Notes: generated by a model from the letters alone, not told the origin. 64,000 nucleotides of DNA from Lewinella sp. W8 (GCF_004375085.3 NZ_SNAQ03000005.1:1-64000), one strand, 5' to 3'; positions 41,980 to 52,678 are shown, counted from the first letter of the stretch. Numbers and translations: made by a program.

Positions 41980-43122
41980 TCAAAACTCCAAACACACCGG
42001 CGTCGGAATCTGGTACTCCTGCAGCAGCTTCCCCGGCACGCCGGACGTTTCGTCAATTTCGTAGACGGCGATATTTCCCGTATTCTGGTTGGCGGCGTAG
42101 AGCACGCGGCCATGAGGATCCAACCCGAAGTTGCGGGGGTAATCACCTTTGGTGGAGGTCCAACCCACGGTCGTGAGTCCGCCAGAGATGGGATTTACCC
42201 GATACTGCACGATGCTGTTGTGCCCCCGGTTGGAACCGTAGAGGTAGCGGCCGGACGGCGATAAGTGAAGATCAGCACAGTAGCTGGCTCCGTCAAAGTC
42301 TTCCGGTAGGGTGCTGATGTCCTGCAGGACCCTGAATTCCTTGTTCTCGCGGTTGTGCACCACCGAAACGGTATTGCTCAGTTCGTTGATCACGTAGAGG
42401 AACTGGCCGTCCTCGCTCCAGGTGGCGTGCCGGGGCCCGCTGCCCGCGGGCAGCGCGATGAAGGCCTGAGCGTGCGGGCGTAGCCTTCCGGTCGCCACGT
42501 CCAGTTGGAACAGCCATACTTTATCCAGCCCCTTATCCGCGATGGCCACCAGTTGATTGTCCGGGGAGACGTTTACCGAATGCAGCCACGGCTGCCGGTC
42601 CGGTTGGTTGACCGCGTGGGGAATGGTCACCTGGTCGGATACGGAGAGTTGTCCCGATGCATCCCGACGGTAAACCATCGCCACCCCATCGAGGTAGTTG
42701 GCCACGAACACCAGCTGCCCGGTCCGGTCCAGGCTGACGTGGCAGGGTGCCCGGCCATTGGTGGGGAGCTTGCCCAGGGATTTCAATTTCTTACCCCGGA
42801 TGGCGTAAGCATGAACGTAACCGGTCTTTTCTCCCGCCTGCGCCAGTTCACTGACGGCGTACAGGTTATTCCCTACTTTCTCAAGGAAGGAAGGGTTGAC
42901 GAGTTCCGCTACCAGCTCATGCTTTTTAATCTGGCCCGTTGCTTCGTCAATCTGCATCCGGTAAATGCCGTCGGCCTTGCCATCTACGTGGCCCTCCGTA
43001 CGGGTGTAGGTCCCTACGTACACGTCGTAGCGCGCCACGGCGGGGGAAGGGGTCACGGCGGTAAACGTCAGGGTACTCAAAAACAGTCCCAGGGCAATGA
43101 GGGGAAAGAGAATCTTCTTCAT
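41980..43122 (-). CDS. Lactonase-family beta-propeller protein (6-phosphogluconolactonase-like)
   Basis: 380 aa from ATG 43122 (MKKILFPLIALGLFLSTLTF), with a signal peptide. The mature part starts VYVGTYTRTEG and shows seven-bladed propeller repeats with YbhE-type phrases: GRAPCHVSLDRTGQLVFVANY, HSVNVSPDNQLVAIADKGLD, SGPRHATWSEDGQFLYVINE and YPRNFGLDPHGRVLYAANQ. Bacterial relatives hydrolyse 6-phosphogluconolactone; a signal peptide points to export, so its natural substrate may be another lactone. The longer frame to 43323 has no family similarity and overlaps repeat DNA. Confidence 0.9.
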   Translation of the reverse strand: MKKILFPLIALGLFLSTLTFTAVTPSPAVARYDVYVGTYTRTEGHVDGKADGIYRMQIDEATGQIKKHELVAELVNPSFLEKVGNNLYAVSELAQAGEKTGYVHAYAIRGKKLKSLGKLPTNGRAPCHVSLDRTGQLVFVANYLDGVAMVYRRDASGQLSVSDQVTIPHAVNQPDRQPWLHSVNVSPDNQLVAIADKGLDKVWLFQLDVATGRLRPHAQAFIALPAGSGPRHATWSEDGQFLYVINELSNTVSVVHNRENKEFRVLQDISTLPEDFDGASYCADLHLSPSGRYLYGSNRGHNSIVQYRVNPISGGLTTVGWTSTKGDYPRNFGLDPHGRVLYAANQNTGNIAVYEIDETSGVPGKLLQEYQIPTPVCLEF

Positions 43123-43570
43123 GTCGGGTAAGATAAGTGGAAGATCGGCAACCGGAAATTTATGCTTTTCGGAATGACCCGGCACCCGCACTCGCTGACC
43201 CGAAAATCCCGCTTCGCGGCACGCCTCGCTGTCTTCAATTTGAAGCAGCGATCGCGACGAGTTGCGGAACTTGGGACCGGCGCCTTCAGGTTCGGCGATG
43301 CGATCAAAGTTCAAATGATTCAATGGAGGTGAAGCTTGCCCTAGATTGACGGCTTTTTCTCAGGAAATCCATTCGCTTGCTACTTCCTTCTTCACTCTTC
43401 CTTCTTCACCCTTCCTTCTTCACCCTCCCCCCGGTCGGCCGACCAGTCAGCTCCTTCGTCACGCCTTAGCCTTCTCCAAAGCGTTTACGACCGGCTTGCG
43501 GAGCAAGCCTCCTCCGGATATATTTCCCTAACCTCAGCCTTAGCCTCAGCCTTCTCCTAAACTTTTCTCC
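43123..43570. repeat. Repeat-rich intergenic region with REP stem
   Basis: No gene is seen. From left to right: a GGCACCCGCACTCGCTGACC-type block (about 43181), a relative of the 9.6-kb element (GCGATCGCGACGAGTTGCGG, about 43247), a CTTCCTTCTTCAC tandem tract (about 43384-43425), the CGGTCGGCCGACCAGTCAGC block (about 43433), a REP stem GGCTTGC-GGA-GCAAGCC (43493-43509) and CAGCCTTAGCCT hexamers to 43558. Confidence 0.65.
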
Positions 43571-45592
43571 CTACCGAAACCGCACCCCAAACTGCCAGTT
43601 GCGACCCGGCGCGGGCTGAAAGAATCGACGCCCGAATTGTGGATTGAGGTCGTTGCCAAAGCTCATCCGCTCGTCCAGCAGATTGTTGCCGCTGAGGAAG
43701 AGGTTGAAGCGCCCCGTCCGGCACCCAAGGGTCAATCGTAGCAAATGATAGGCCTCCCCGAAGACGTCATTCGCGTCGTTCAGCGGAATCTCATCCACGT
43801 AGGTGTGCATCAGAAAGGCGTATAAACCACCCCTCAGCTGGGTGCCTAACTCCAGGTTCAGGGTATGGGGCGCTACGCCCGGGATCGCCTGCCCGCTGAA
43901 GTCCTCTCCGTCCCGCTCGTATTCCTTGTAGCTGAAATCCGTGTAGGCGTAGCTGGTGAAGAGATTCACCTTCGGAAAGGTTTCCCGAATCGTCCAGTCG
44001 GCGGCGACTTCCAATCCGTTTTGTACGGTTCTTCCGGCGTTGCGGAACAATTGGGTTCCGCGTTCGTCGCGGAAACTGGAAATGGATTCCCGGAGTCGGT
44101 ACTGGTAGGCGTTGACCTGCAGCAAGAACGCCTCATTCACCGCGTATCCGTAATTGATTTCCAGGTTATTACCCCGCTCTGGCTGTAGTGTTACGTTAAG
44201 ACTACCTTCGTTCGTACGAAATTCATCGAGGGTGGGCGGACTGAAGCCCTCGCCCAACGAAATGGCTACGGAATGCCGCTCGTTCAGCTGGCGACCGAGC
44301 CGCAGTCTGGCCACCGTCCCGCGTACCTCGAAATCGGTGAGCCCGGTGTTGCCGTCCGCCGAAAAGGTGCGGTCCACGGCGTATCGCAGGCCGCTGGTGC
44401 TGGCCGTTAGGTCCAGCGTCCAGCCAGCGTAGGCGTAGGCCGCCTCCACAAAGCCGAAGGCCAGGCGGGAGTAGGTCTCGTCACTAAAGTTGAGTGCGCC
44501 CGGACTGGCGTCGGGATTCTCAAAATTCTGTCCGTTTCGGTACTGCAGGCGAAGTTCTCCGCCCAGGCCGATGCGCCAACGATCGGACAGTGCGTAGCGG
44601 TAGCGCGTCCGTGCTCCGGCGCCAAGGTTGGCCTCCCGCTTGTAGTCAAAATTGAAGGGATGGTCAAAGTAGAAGCCCGTGGCGTACACCGTGCTTTCGT
44701 TACTCAACCGATCTTTTTCGGCCACGTGATTCAGTCCCAGCAGCAGGTTATGGTAGTGAATGGAGGCGTTCTTGTCGGCGCTTCCCGGACGCGCCTGGGT
44801 GGGATCCTCGGCGTATTGCTCCGGGTTGAGCCCCCCGGGGAGCTCGTAATCCAGCTTAGTGTACAGGGCGTGGAGGTTGGTCGACGAGGTCTTGCCGTCA
44901 TTTTCGTTTGGGCGTCCCCGCAGGTGCAAAGTGGACTGGAGGGTGAGCCGTGAAAAGGCGCTGTGGTCCCGGTGCCCGTCCGTGCGTTGGTAGCCCGACC
45001 GCACCTGAAGGAGCTGATTCTTCGCCAACGCTCCGGTATACCTTCCCTGGGCCCGGAACAGCCCGAAGGAACCGGAGCGGAGCTCCACGTCACTTATCCC
45101 CCGCTGGGCTAGCGGTTGCTCCGTTCGCAGCAAGACCGCCCCGCTGGAGCCCGGTCCGTAATCGCCACCGGTGGGACCGCGGAGTACCTCGACCCGGTCG
45201 ATGTTGCTGGCGTCCAGGAAATTCAGGGGCACGTCGCCGCCCGGCTCGCCCAGGGGAATTCCGTTCCAGTAAACCGGCACGTTGCGCACCCCAAAGGGTG
45301 CGCGCAGGCTCCCCCCGCGGATATTAATGCGGTAGCTGCCCGGGGCGCGCTCTTCGAAGCGCACTCCCGGCACCCGATTCATCCCCGCAAGCAGGGTAGT
45401 ATTATCGTAGCGGTTGAGTTCGGCTGCCTCAATCGTCTGCAGGGGGGCGATGGCCCGGAGGCGGTCAATGGTCACGTCTTTCTGGGAAGACACGGTGGCT
45501 ACCGGCAGCGTATCCAGTACGGTCTCCTCGATCTGGCTAGCCAGAAATCCCGGGAAAAACAATAAGCAGAAAAAAACGGCTCCGATTCTCAT
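43571..45592 (-). CDS. TonB-dependent outer membrane receptor
   Basis: 673 aa from ATG 45592 (MRIGAVFFCLLFFPGFLASQ, signal peptide). The plug domain follows (IAPLQTIEAAELNRYDN, MNRVPGVRFEERAPGSYRINIRGGSLRAPFGVRNVPVYWN), then a 22-strand-type barrel ending in an outer-membrane C terminus (NWQFGVRFR). It lacks the N-terminal carboxypeptidase-like domain common in SusC, so it resembles siderophore or metal-complex receptors. Energy would come from TonB-ExbBD. No SusD partner is adjacent. TACTTTCG ends 5 nt before the start, suggesting a leaderless message. Confidence 0.93.
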   Translation of the reverse strand: MRIGAVFFCLLFFPGFLASQIEETVLDTLPVATVSSQKDVTIDRLRAIAPLQTIEAAELNRYDNTTLLAGMNRVPGVRFEERAPGSYRINIRGGSLRAPFGVRNVPVYWNGIPLGEPGGDVPLNFLDASNIDRVEVLRGPTGGDYGPGSSGAVLLRTEQPLAQRGISDVELRSGSFGLFRAQGRYTGALAKNQLLQVRSGYQRTDGHRDHSAFSRLTLQSTLHLRGRPNENDGKTSSTNLHALYTKLDYELPGGLNPEQYAEDPTQARPGSADKNASIHYHNLLLGLNHVAEKDRLSNESTVYATGFYFDHPFNFDYKREANLGAGARTRYRYALSDRWRIGLGGELRLQYRNGQNFENPDASPGALNFSDETYSRLAFGFVEAAYAYAGWTLDLTASTSGLRYAVDRTFSADGNTGLTDFEVRGTVARLRLGRQLNERHSVAISLGEGFSPPTLDEFRTNEGSLNVTLQPERGNNLEINYGYAVNEAFLLQVNAYQYRLRESISSFRDERGTQLFRNAGRTVQNGLEVAADWTIRETFPKVNLFTSYAYTDFSYKEYERDGEDFSGQAIPGVAPHTLNLELGTQLRGGLYAFLMHTYVDEIPLNDANDVFGEAYHLLRLTLGCRTGRFNLFLSGNNLLDERMSFGNDLNPQFGRRFFQPAPGRNWQFGVRFR

Positions 45593-45744
45593 AGGGGCGA
45601 AAGTAGTGAACGGTGGGGTTGGTTCATCAGTTCTCGCTTTTTTTGCTTTCCAGACCGAGTCCGATCCACCTCCCCTATCCGACAAGGCGGAGGCCGCAAA
45701 ACTGCTGATTCTTACTACCTTGGGTCCATTCAATCCCTTCCGTT

Positions 45745-48700
45745 ATGCACCGCAGCCTTCTGCTTTTCGTGTTCCTGATTCTCGGCGGTCAGGTTTTGTC
45801 CGCCCAAAATGCCAACTCCCCTTCAGCACCCCCGGCGGAGGAATACTTTTCGCCCCTCAAGTGGCGCAGCATCGGGCCCTTCCGGGGCGGCCGTTCGGTG
45901 GCCTCCTGTGGCCTCCCCAACGATCCGCTGACGGCCTACATGGGCACCACCGGGGGAGGTCTCTGGAAAACGACCGACGCCGGACAGCACTGGGTCAACG
46001 TCTCGGACGGGTACTTCAAGACCGGCTCCGTCGGAGCCGTAGCCGTGGCGCCCAGCGACGTCAACGTCCTGTACGTAGGCATGGGCGAGCACGCCCCGCG
46101 GGGCGTGATGACCAGCCACGGCGACGGGGTGTACAAATCCACCGACGCCGGCCGCAGCTGGAAACACCTCGGGCTGGCGGCCACCAAACACATCAGTCGG
46201 GTAATCATTCACCCCAACGATCCCGAAGTCGTTTACGTGGCCGCCCAGGGAGCACTGCACGGTCCGTCAAAGGAACGCGGGGTGTACAAGAGCATGGACG
46301 GCGGAGAGCACTGGGAAAAACTGTTGTACGTAGACCAGAACACGGGGGCGGCCCACCTGTCCATGGACCCCACGAATCCGCGGGTGCTCTACGCCGCCAT
46401 GTGGGACCACCGGCGGTTACCCTGGCAGGTCATCAGCGGTGGTCCCGGTAGTGGCCTGTACAAGAGTACCGATGCGGGCAAGACCTGGAAGAAGATTGAG
46501 GAGGGCCTGCCCGACGGCCTTGGGAAGATGAGCGTTTCCGTTAGCGGTGCCAATCCCGACAGGGTGTACGCCCTCGTGGAGGGAGACAGCCAGCAAGAAA
46601 AAGGAGGTCTCTACGTGAGTGAGAATGCCGGCGCCAGCTGGACGCGGGTGAGCAAGGAGCATCGCCTGGTGCAGCGCGCCTGGTACTACACCGAAGTATT
46701 TGCGGACCCCACGGACGAGCACACCGTTTACGTACTGAACGCTCCGGCGCTGAAGTCCATTGACGGCGGCAAGAGCTGGCGCCCCATGACCGGCACCCAC
46801 GGCGACCACCACGACCTGTGGATCAACCCCAACAACGGCAATCATCTGGTACTGAGTAACGACGGCGGTGCCGCCATCAGCTTTGACCAGGGAGATACCT
46901 GGTCCCGCCAGGACAACATGCCCACCGCCCAATTCTACCGGATCAACGTAGACAATCACTTTCCCTACCGCATTTACGCCGGGCAGCAGGACAACAGTTC
47001 CGTACGGATCAACCACCGCAACCCAAATGGCTACCGCATCACCGACCGCGACTGGGAGGCCAGCGCTGGCGGAGAGAGCGCCTTCCTTGCCTTCGACCCG
47101 GACGATCCGCGCATCGTACTCGGGGGCAGCTACCAGGGCACCATTGAGGCACTGGACACCAAAACCGGGCAGAGCCGGCAGATCATGGCCTCCCCGAATC
47201 AATATCTCGCGATGCCCTCCCGCGATATGCGCTACCGCTTCAACTGGAACGCTCCCATCATCCGCGACCCCCACCAAGCAAATACCTTCTACCACGGCGG
47301 CAACAAATTGCTGCGGACCCGGGACCTCGGCCTTAGCTGGGAGGAAGTATCCCCGGACCTTACCCGGAACGAGGACCAAAAGCAGGGACTTGGTGGAGCG
47401 CCCTTCACCAACGAGGGAGCCGGAGGAGAAAACTACGGTACCCTGAGTTACGTGGTAGCGTCCAAAAAAACTCCCGGGGAAATCTGGGCGGGAAGTGACG
47501 ACGGCCTAGTGCACCTCACCCGTGATGGTGGAAAAAGCTGGGTCAACATTACCCCAAAGGGTTTACCGGAATGCCTCATTAACGCCATTGAACTCTCCCC
47601 AACCCAACCCGGCCGGGCCTACCTGGCTACTACCCGGTACAAATTCGACGACTTCCGCCCCGGCCTCTACCGCACCGACAATTATGGCAAAAGCTGGGAA
47701 GCCATCAATAGCGGCATTCCCCACGACGCCTTCACCCGCGTGGTGCGGGAGGACCCCGCACGAGCCTCCCTCCTTTTTGCCGGAACGGAAACCGGACTTT
47801 ACCTATCCACCGATGGTGGATCGTCGTGGGAGCCCTTTCAACTCAATCTTCCCGTTACGCCCATCACCGACCTGCGCATACATCGGGGTGATCTGATCGC
47901 AGCCACCAGCGGCCGTTCCTTCTGGGTGCTGGACGATCTGGAAACGATCCGGCAATACGGAGGAGAACCTACCGAACTAACCCTGTATGATCCAGCGGCG
48001 GTCTACCGGACGGCCTCCGGCAGTCCGCTGGACGGCAACACCGACAAGTTTGACGGGGCGCAGGCCCTGAGTGGCGTTAACCCGGCGGGGGGTGCGGTAG
48101 TTTATTATCACCTGCCCCCGGCCGCCGAAGACGGAACCCTGACGATGACCATTACCGATGAAGACGGTGAGCTTGTCCGGGAATTCTTCTCCGAAGGGAA
48201 AAGTGGTTTTGCCGCTTACCCGGGAGGCCCGGGGCCGGACCCCACCCTTTCCGGTCAGGACGGCCTAAACCGGTTTGTCTGGGACCTCCGACATCCGACC
48301 CTACTGGGTGCCCCAAAAGTGTACATCGAGGGCAGCTACCGCGGTCGCCGGGTAGTCCCCGGACGGTACACGCTTACGCTCCGCCACACCCTGGGCGACA
48401 AAACGACGTCCAGCACCTCCGAGTTACGGGTGCTCCCCCACCCCGATGTGGACGCCGCTCCCGCAGCCTACCGGGAACAGGACACCTGGATGAAAAAAAT
48501 CGCCGAACGCATCAACGACATTCACGGCAAGGTCAATCAACTGCAGTCCACCACGGAACGATTACAGGACCGGCTTCCCGAAGTGGAGGAGGAATCCATT
48601 CAGAAAAGTGCGCAGGATTTACTGGACCGCATCGAAAGCTGGGACGCCAAGATGGTCCAGCGGAAGAGTCAGAGTTACGATGACGTCATCAATTTCCCCA

Positions 48701-48900
48701 ACGGGCTGACGGCAGATTACTTCTTCCTCAACGGACAGATGGGCACCAACGTACCGAACGTAACGGAGGCCATGAAGGAACGGTGGGAAGCGCTGGAAAG
48801 CAGCTGGAAGCCCTATGACCAGGAGTACAGTGCCATCAAAAGCGCCATCGATGAATTGGACAACCGGTTGCGGCAGGTGGGAGTCGGGCCGCTGAAGTGA
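45745..48900 (+). CDS. Secreted BNR/sortilin-like beta-propeller protein (1051 aa)
   Basis: A signal peptide (ending VLSAQ) precedes repeated BNR/VPS10-type blades with the Asp-box phrase S-x-D-x-G-x-x-W: [55 protein letters not shown] and [11 protein letters not shown]. Two propellers fill about residues 25-730. A beta-sandwich (about 770-900) and a helical, coiled-coil-like C terminus (about 905-1045) follow. Bacteroidota paralogues are labelled glycosyl hydrolase or sialidase-like, but sialidase catalytic residues are not obvious here. It is the first of three co-directional secreted-protein genes. Confidence 0.9.
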   Translation: MHRSLLLFVFLILGGQVLSAQNANSPSAPPAEEYFSPLKWRSIGPFRGGRSVASCGLPNDPLTAYMGTTGGGLWKTTDAGQHWVNVSDGYFKTGSVGAVAVAPSDVNVLYVGMGEHAPRGVMTSHGDGVYKSTDAGRSWKHLGLAATKHISRVIIHPNDPEVVYVAAQGALHGPSKERGVYKSMDGGEHWEKLLYVDQNTGAAHLSMDPTNPRVLYAAMWDHRRLPWQVISGGPGSGLYKSTDAGKTWKKIEEGLPDGLGKMSVSVSGANPDRVYALVEGDSQQEKGGLYVSENAGASWTRVSKEHRLVQRAWYYTEVFADPTDEHTVYVLNAPALKSIDGGKSWRPMTGTHGDHHDLWINPNNGNHLVLSNDGGAAISFDQGDTWSRQDNMPTAQFYRINVDNHFPYRIYAGQQDNSSVRINHRNPNGYRITDRDWEASAGGESAFLAFDPDDPRIVLGGSYQGTIEALDTKTGQSRQIMASPNQYLAMPSRDMRYRFNWNAPIIRDPHQANTFYHGGNKLLRTRDLGLSWEEVSPDLTRNEDQKQGLGGAPFTNEGAGGENYGTLSYVVASKKTPGEIWAGSDDGLVHLTRDGGKSWVNITPKGLPECLINAIELSPTQPGRAYLATTRYKFDDFRPGLYRTDNYGKSWEAINSGIPHDAFTRVVREDPARASLLFAGTETGLYLSTDGGSSWEPFQLNLPVTPITDLRIHRGDLIAATSGRSFWVLDDLETIRQYGGEPTELTLYDPAAVYRTASGSPLDGNTDKFDGAQALSGVNPAGGAVVYYHLPPAAEDGTLTMTITDEDGELVREFFSEGKSGFAAYPGGPGPDPTLSGQDGLNRFVWDLRHPTLLGAPKVYIEGSYRGRRVVPGRYTLTLRHTLGDKTTSSTSELRVLPHPDVDAAPAAYREQDTWMKKIAERINDIHGKVNQLQSTTERLQDRLPEVEEESIQKSAQDLLDRIESWDAKMVQRKSQSYDDVINFPNGLTADYFFLNGQMGTNVPNVTEAMKERWEALESSWKPYDQEYSAIKSAIDELDNRLRQVGVGPLK

Positions 48901-49023
48901 AGGTAAAACTGTCCGGGGAAAAATCCCATAAGCCTGGCCCTACCGTCATTCATGGCATCCTGCGTCCGCGCCCGTCTTGTTGAAAGCACCCAACGTACAC
49001 TGCGTTTGCGGAATATGATTGCC

Positions 49024-50700
49024 ATGAGAAAACTTACTTACGTCCTGCTGTTGCTGACGATCTGTGCCTGTTCCTCCGATCCCCTCGACCTTAGCGTGGT
49101 GGAGATCGAAGACGGGCAAGTTGAAGCCGTAGAATTTACCGCCATTGATCTGCCGGAGGCGCCCCTGCCGAAAAGAACGGAATTGCTCGGCACCCACGAA
49201 GACCTGACCCTGCGGTTTGCCTTTCGGGCCAGTGCCGACGCCAAGGCCAGCGTTCGGCTCAATAATGCCTACGCCATCGGGCTGCCGGGCCTCGAAGTGG
49301 AGGGGCTGACGCCACTGCGGGAAGTCCGCTTGAGTCCCGGGGTCTGGCAGGAAGTTGAACTGGTTTATCAGGCCGCCGCCTCGAGCACCCCCGCCCTGCT
49401 TTCGGCCCTTTACCTGAACGGCAACCTGCTGTATTACCAGGAAGCCCTCGGCACCGGCTACGCCAATGGCCCCCTGATCCTCAGCACCGAAGCGGGAACG
49501 GTGGACCTCGCCGATGTTTCGAGCAGTCCGCGGGCGGGACAGTCGTCCTACCTTTCCGACGAAGGGGAAGAAGTGCTGAACATTCCCCAGCTGCGCTACG
49601 CCTACTATGATCTTGAGGAAGGCATCAGTGACGTGAGGAATTTCGGGGTACTGACGCCCGACAAGGAAGGATTCCACCCCGTGATCGACCTGAATTACCT
49701 GCGGGAAAAGCCCCGCGACTACGCCCTGCGGTTCTCCGGCGACCTGGAGATTCCGCGGAGGGGAGAATACCGTTTCTGGACCTTCTCCCCGGCCTCCGCC
49801 CGCATGTATATTGATGACATTTTGGTGCTGGATAACGGTGGCAAGCACGGTGGGCGCTCCGTAGCCGACAGCCTGGTGTTGAGTGAGGGCACCCACAGCT
49901 TCCGACTCGACTACGTACAAAATACCGGATGGAACCGGGTGGAAATCGGTTACCGCGGCCCCAGCGGGGCCGAGGGCCGCTTAAACACCCTGAGCGGGAA
50001 CGGAAAGGTCGCTACTCCCGGAGCCACCACCCCCAATGAGTTGGCGACGGATGACTACCCCTATCTGCTCCGAAGCTTCGTCTACTTCCCGGCACCACGC
50101 ATGTACGCTACCGCCCGGAAGCGTACCCACGCCATGAATGTGGGGGAAGGGGACGGGCCACACTATACCGTTGACCTCAAAAGTGGCGCCCTCTTGCAGG
50201 CCTGGCGCGGCAAATTCGTCGACATTCACGACATGTGGGACGGCCGCGGAGAGCCCCAGGTGGCCCGGCCGCTGGCCCCCGCCCTTTATTTTGACGGCTC
50301 ACCGCAGTGGGCGCTGCTGGAGGACGACCGCAGCCTCTGGCCGGATTCCCTGACTAATTTCCACCACCAGCGCCACGAACTGAATGATGGAGGAAGACCA
50401 ACTTTCTTCTATGAGCTGGCGGGGCACGAACTCAAGGACCGGATTACGCCCACCAGCGGCGGACTGGATCGCCAGCTCGAACACCTCTCCGGCGACCGGG
50501 ACATTTATACCCAAATTGCCTTTGCCCGCAGCATCACGGAGACCAGCCCCGGAAACTTTTCCCTACGTGGCCCCGGGGCCACCATCAGCATCCTCGAAAA
50601 CCTGGAAGGAGAATTGATTTTGCAACGTGGCTCAGCGGGAGATCGACTGCTGAGCAAGATGGGACCGGGTGGTTCCCTCCAATACAGTATCCAGTGGTAA
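49024..50700 (+). CDS. PA14-domain lipoprotein
   Basis: From ATG 49024 the N terminus is a lipoprotein signal (MRKLTYVLLLLTICAC). A beta-rich domain follows (about 20-170), then a PA14 module (about 195-320: LRFSGDLEIPRRGEYRFWTF, ARMYIDDILVLDNGG, HSFRLDYVQNTGW), which often binds carbohydrate. The last 220 residues include LLQAWRGKFVDIHDMWDGRG, a phrase found in Bacteroidota and Planctomycetes proteins fused to cytochromes or dehydrogenase propellers. ATG 49015 is an alternative start. The next gene begins 29 bp after its stop, so the two are probably co-transcribed. Confidence 0.85.
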   Translation: MRKLTYVLLLLTICACSSDPLDLSVVEIEDGQVEAVEFTAIDLPEAPLPKRTELLGTHEDLTLRFAFRASADAKASVRLNNAYAIGLPGLEVEGLTPLREVRLSPGVWQEVELVYQAAASSTPALLSALYLNGNLLYYQEALGTGYANGPLILSTEAGTVDLADVSSSPRAGQSSYLSDEGEEVLNIPQLRYAYYDLEEGISDVRNFGVLTPDKEGFHPVIDLNYLREKPRDYALRFSGDLEIPRRGEYRFWTFSPASARMYIDDILVLDNGGKHGGRSVADSLVLSEGTHSFRLDYVQNTGWNRVEIGYRGPSGAEGRLNTLSGNGKVATPGATTPNELATDDYPYLLRSFVYFPAPRMYATARKRTHAMNVGEGDGPHYTVDLKSGALLQAWRGKFVDIHDMWDGRGEPQVARPLAPALYFDGSPQWALLEDDRSLWPDSLTNFHHQRHELNDGGRPTFFYELAGHELKDRITPTSGGLDRQLEHLSGDRDIYTQIAFARSITETSPGNFSLRGPGATISILENLEGELILQRGSAGDRLLSKMGPGGSLQYSIQW

Positions 50701-50728
50701 TCTCCGCCTAACCCAAAACTGACAACAA

Positions 50729-52675
50729 ATGAAATTTCTTCCCCGTTTCCGTCCCCTTTGCTTCTTGCTACTTTCCCTGGCGGCCCTTAGCCTCCCCCTC
50801 AACGGCCAATCCGAAGCGGACTACTATCAGCTGGAACAGGTTTCCATTCCCACCTTCATTGAGTTGGAAGTCGGCGGAATGGATTTCCTCCCCGATGGCC
50901 GTCTAGTGGTTTGTACTCGCCGGGGTGAGGTTTGGCTCATCAGTAATCCCGGCCCGGACGCGGCCTATTCCCTGTTCGCCCGGGGACTCCACGAACCCCT
51001 CGGGCTCAGCTGCCGAGGGGAAGACATTTACGTCGCCCAGCGGGGGGAAGTCACCCTGCTCCGGGACCGCAACCAGGACGGTCGGGCGGACTACTTTGAG
51101 ACGGTCTACGACTTACCCCTGACCGGCAATTACCACGAGTACCACTACGGTCCCATGTTCCTGCCCGACGGCACCATGATGACCACCCTTAATCTGGGTT
51201 GGGAAGGCAAGGGCGTGAGCAACTCCAAATGGCGGGGCTGGATGATGCAGTACGATCCCGACGAAAAGGAACTTCTTCCCTTCGCGGTGGGCCTTCGGTC
51301 TCCGGCGGGCTTTGGCACCAACGCGGAGGGCGACATTTTTGTAGCCGAGAACCAGGGCGACTGGATCGGATCCGGTAGGATCACCCACCTGAAGCGGGGT
51401 GATTTTGCCGGCCACCCGGCGGGGCTCCGCTGGGCCGACCAACCGGGTTCCCCGGTCAAATTACGGGAGGAAGACATCCACGACGACTTCAAGACGATGT
51501 ATGCTGCCCGGGCGGCGCTGGGCAACGTCAAGCTCCCGGCCGTATGGTTTCCCCACGGTATCCTGGGCATTTCCACGGCCGCCATCATCACCGACCGGAC
51601 CGAGGGCGCCTTTGGTCCCTTTGCGGGCCAGCTTTTCGTCAGTGACCAGGGGCAAAGCAAGATCATGCGGGTATCCCTGGAGAAGGTAGACGGAGAGTAC
51701 CAGGGGGCCGTGTTTCCCTTCCGGGAGGGGTTTTCCAGTGGGCTGCTCCGACTGGAGTACGGCAGCGACAATGCCCTGTATGCCGGCCAGACCGCCCGTG
51801 GGTGGGCGGCCACGGGAGGAGAGGAATTTGCCCTGGAACGGCTGCGGTGGACGGGGGAAGTCCCCTTTGAGATGTACGCCATTACCGCCCGAAAGGATGG
51901 CTTTGACGTTACCTTCACCGAAGCCGTCGCCCTGGAAACCGTGAAGCCCAGCAATTTCACCCTGCAAAATTTCACTTATCTCTACCACCACAACTACGGC
52001 AGTCCGGTGGTGGACATTCAACCCAATGCCATCATAGATACCGAACTACTGCCGGACGGGAAGACCGTTCGGTTGACGGTGGAGGGAATGCGACCGGGGT
52101 ACATCTTCGAGGTCAAACTTGGTGGACTGCGTAGTGCGGCGGGCAAGGCCCTGCTGCATGATTTTGGCTACTACACGCTCAACGCCCTGCCGGGAGGTGG
52201 TGCGGGCGACGGCGCGCAGGATGCCGTGGCCGCCGGTGCGGCCGTGACGGCACCGGGGGCCTCCCCCAAGCGGCCCACCACCATGCCGGCCGCCTGGGGC
52301 GGCCAGGTCGACGAAGACCTCGCCCTAGAAACCGAGCCGGGCATGAAGTACAAGCAAACCTACATCACCGTAAAGGCGGGGGCGAAGGTCCGCCTGACCT
52401 TCCGTAACCCCGACGACATGCAGCACAACTTCATCCTCACGAGCGGCAAGATGGGCGATAAGGTCGGACGGGCCGCCGCCGACCTTGGCCTTCAGGGTCT
52501 GGCCAGGGACTACGTCCCCGACATCGAGGAAGTGCTGGTGCACACCGCGCTCGTGGAACCGGAATCGGAGGACGTCATTTACTTTGAAGCGCCCACCAAA
52601 AAGGGACTGTACGAATTCGTCTGCACCGTTCCCGGTCACTACCAGACGATGCGGGGTGTTTTGGTGGTGGAGTAA
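50729..52675 (+). CDS. Sugar-dehydrogenase-like propeller fused to an azurin-type cupredoxin
   Basis: The 648-aa product has a signal peptide (ending LNGQ). A six-bladed PQQ/GDH-like propeller covers about 45-390 (GMDFLPDGRLVVCTRRGEVW, HEPLGLSCRGEDIYVAQRGE, WFPHGILGISTAAIITDRTE). An Ala/Gly/Pro linker (about 488-520) leads to a cupredoxin (about 535-648). Its type-1 copper ligands are visible: His in DMQHNFILTS and Cys, His and Met in FVCTVPGHYQTMRG; GLARDYVPDIEEVLVHT is azurin-like. This suggests an extracellular dehydrogenase passing electrons to its own blue-copper domain. PQQ or other cofactor binding is not proven. Confidence 0.87.
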   Translation: MKFLPRFRPLCFLLLSLAALSLPLNGQSEADYYQLEQVSIPTFIELEVGGMDFLPDGRLVVCTRRGEVWLISNPGPDAAYSLFARGLHEPLGLSCRGEDIYVAQRGEVTLLRDRNQDGRADYFETVYDLPLTGNYHEYHYGPMFLPDGTMMTTLNLGWEGKGVSNSKWRGWMMQYDPDEKELLPFAVGLRSPAGFGTNAEGDIFVAENQGDWIGSGRITHLKRGDFAGHPAGLRWADQPGSPVKLREEDIHDDFKTMYAARAALGNVKLPAVWFPHGILGISTAAIITDRTEGAFGPFAGQLFVSDQGQSKIMRVSLEKVDGEYQGAVFPFREGFSSGLLRLEYGSDNALYAGQTARGWAATGGEEFALERLRWTGEVPFEMYAITARKDGFDVTFTEAVALETVKPSNFTLQNFTYLYHHNYGSPVVDIQPNAIIDTELLPDGKTVRLTVEGMRPGYIFEVKLGGLRSAAGKALLHDFGYYTLNALPGGGAGDGAQDAVAAGAAVTAPGASPKRPTTMPAAWGGQVDEDLALETEPGMKYKQTYITVKAGAKVRLTFRNPDDMQHNFILTSGKMGDKVGRAAADLGLQGLARDYVPDIEEVLVHTALVEPESEDVIYFEAPTKKGLYEFVCTVPGHYQTMRGVLVVE

Positions 52676-52678
52676 GGT

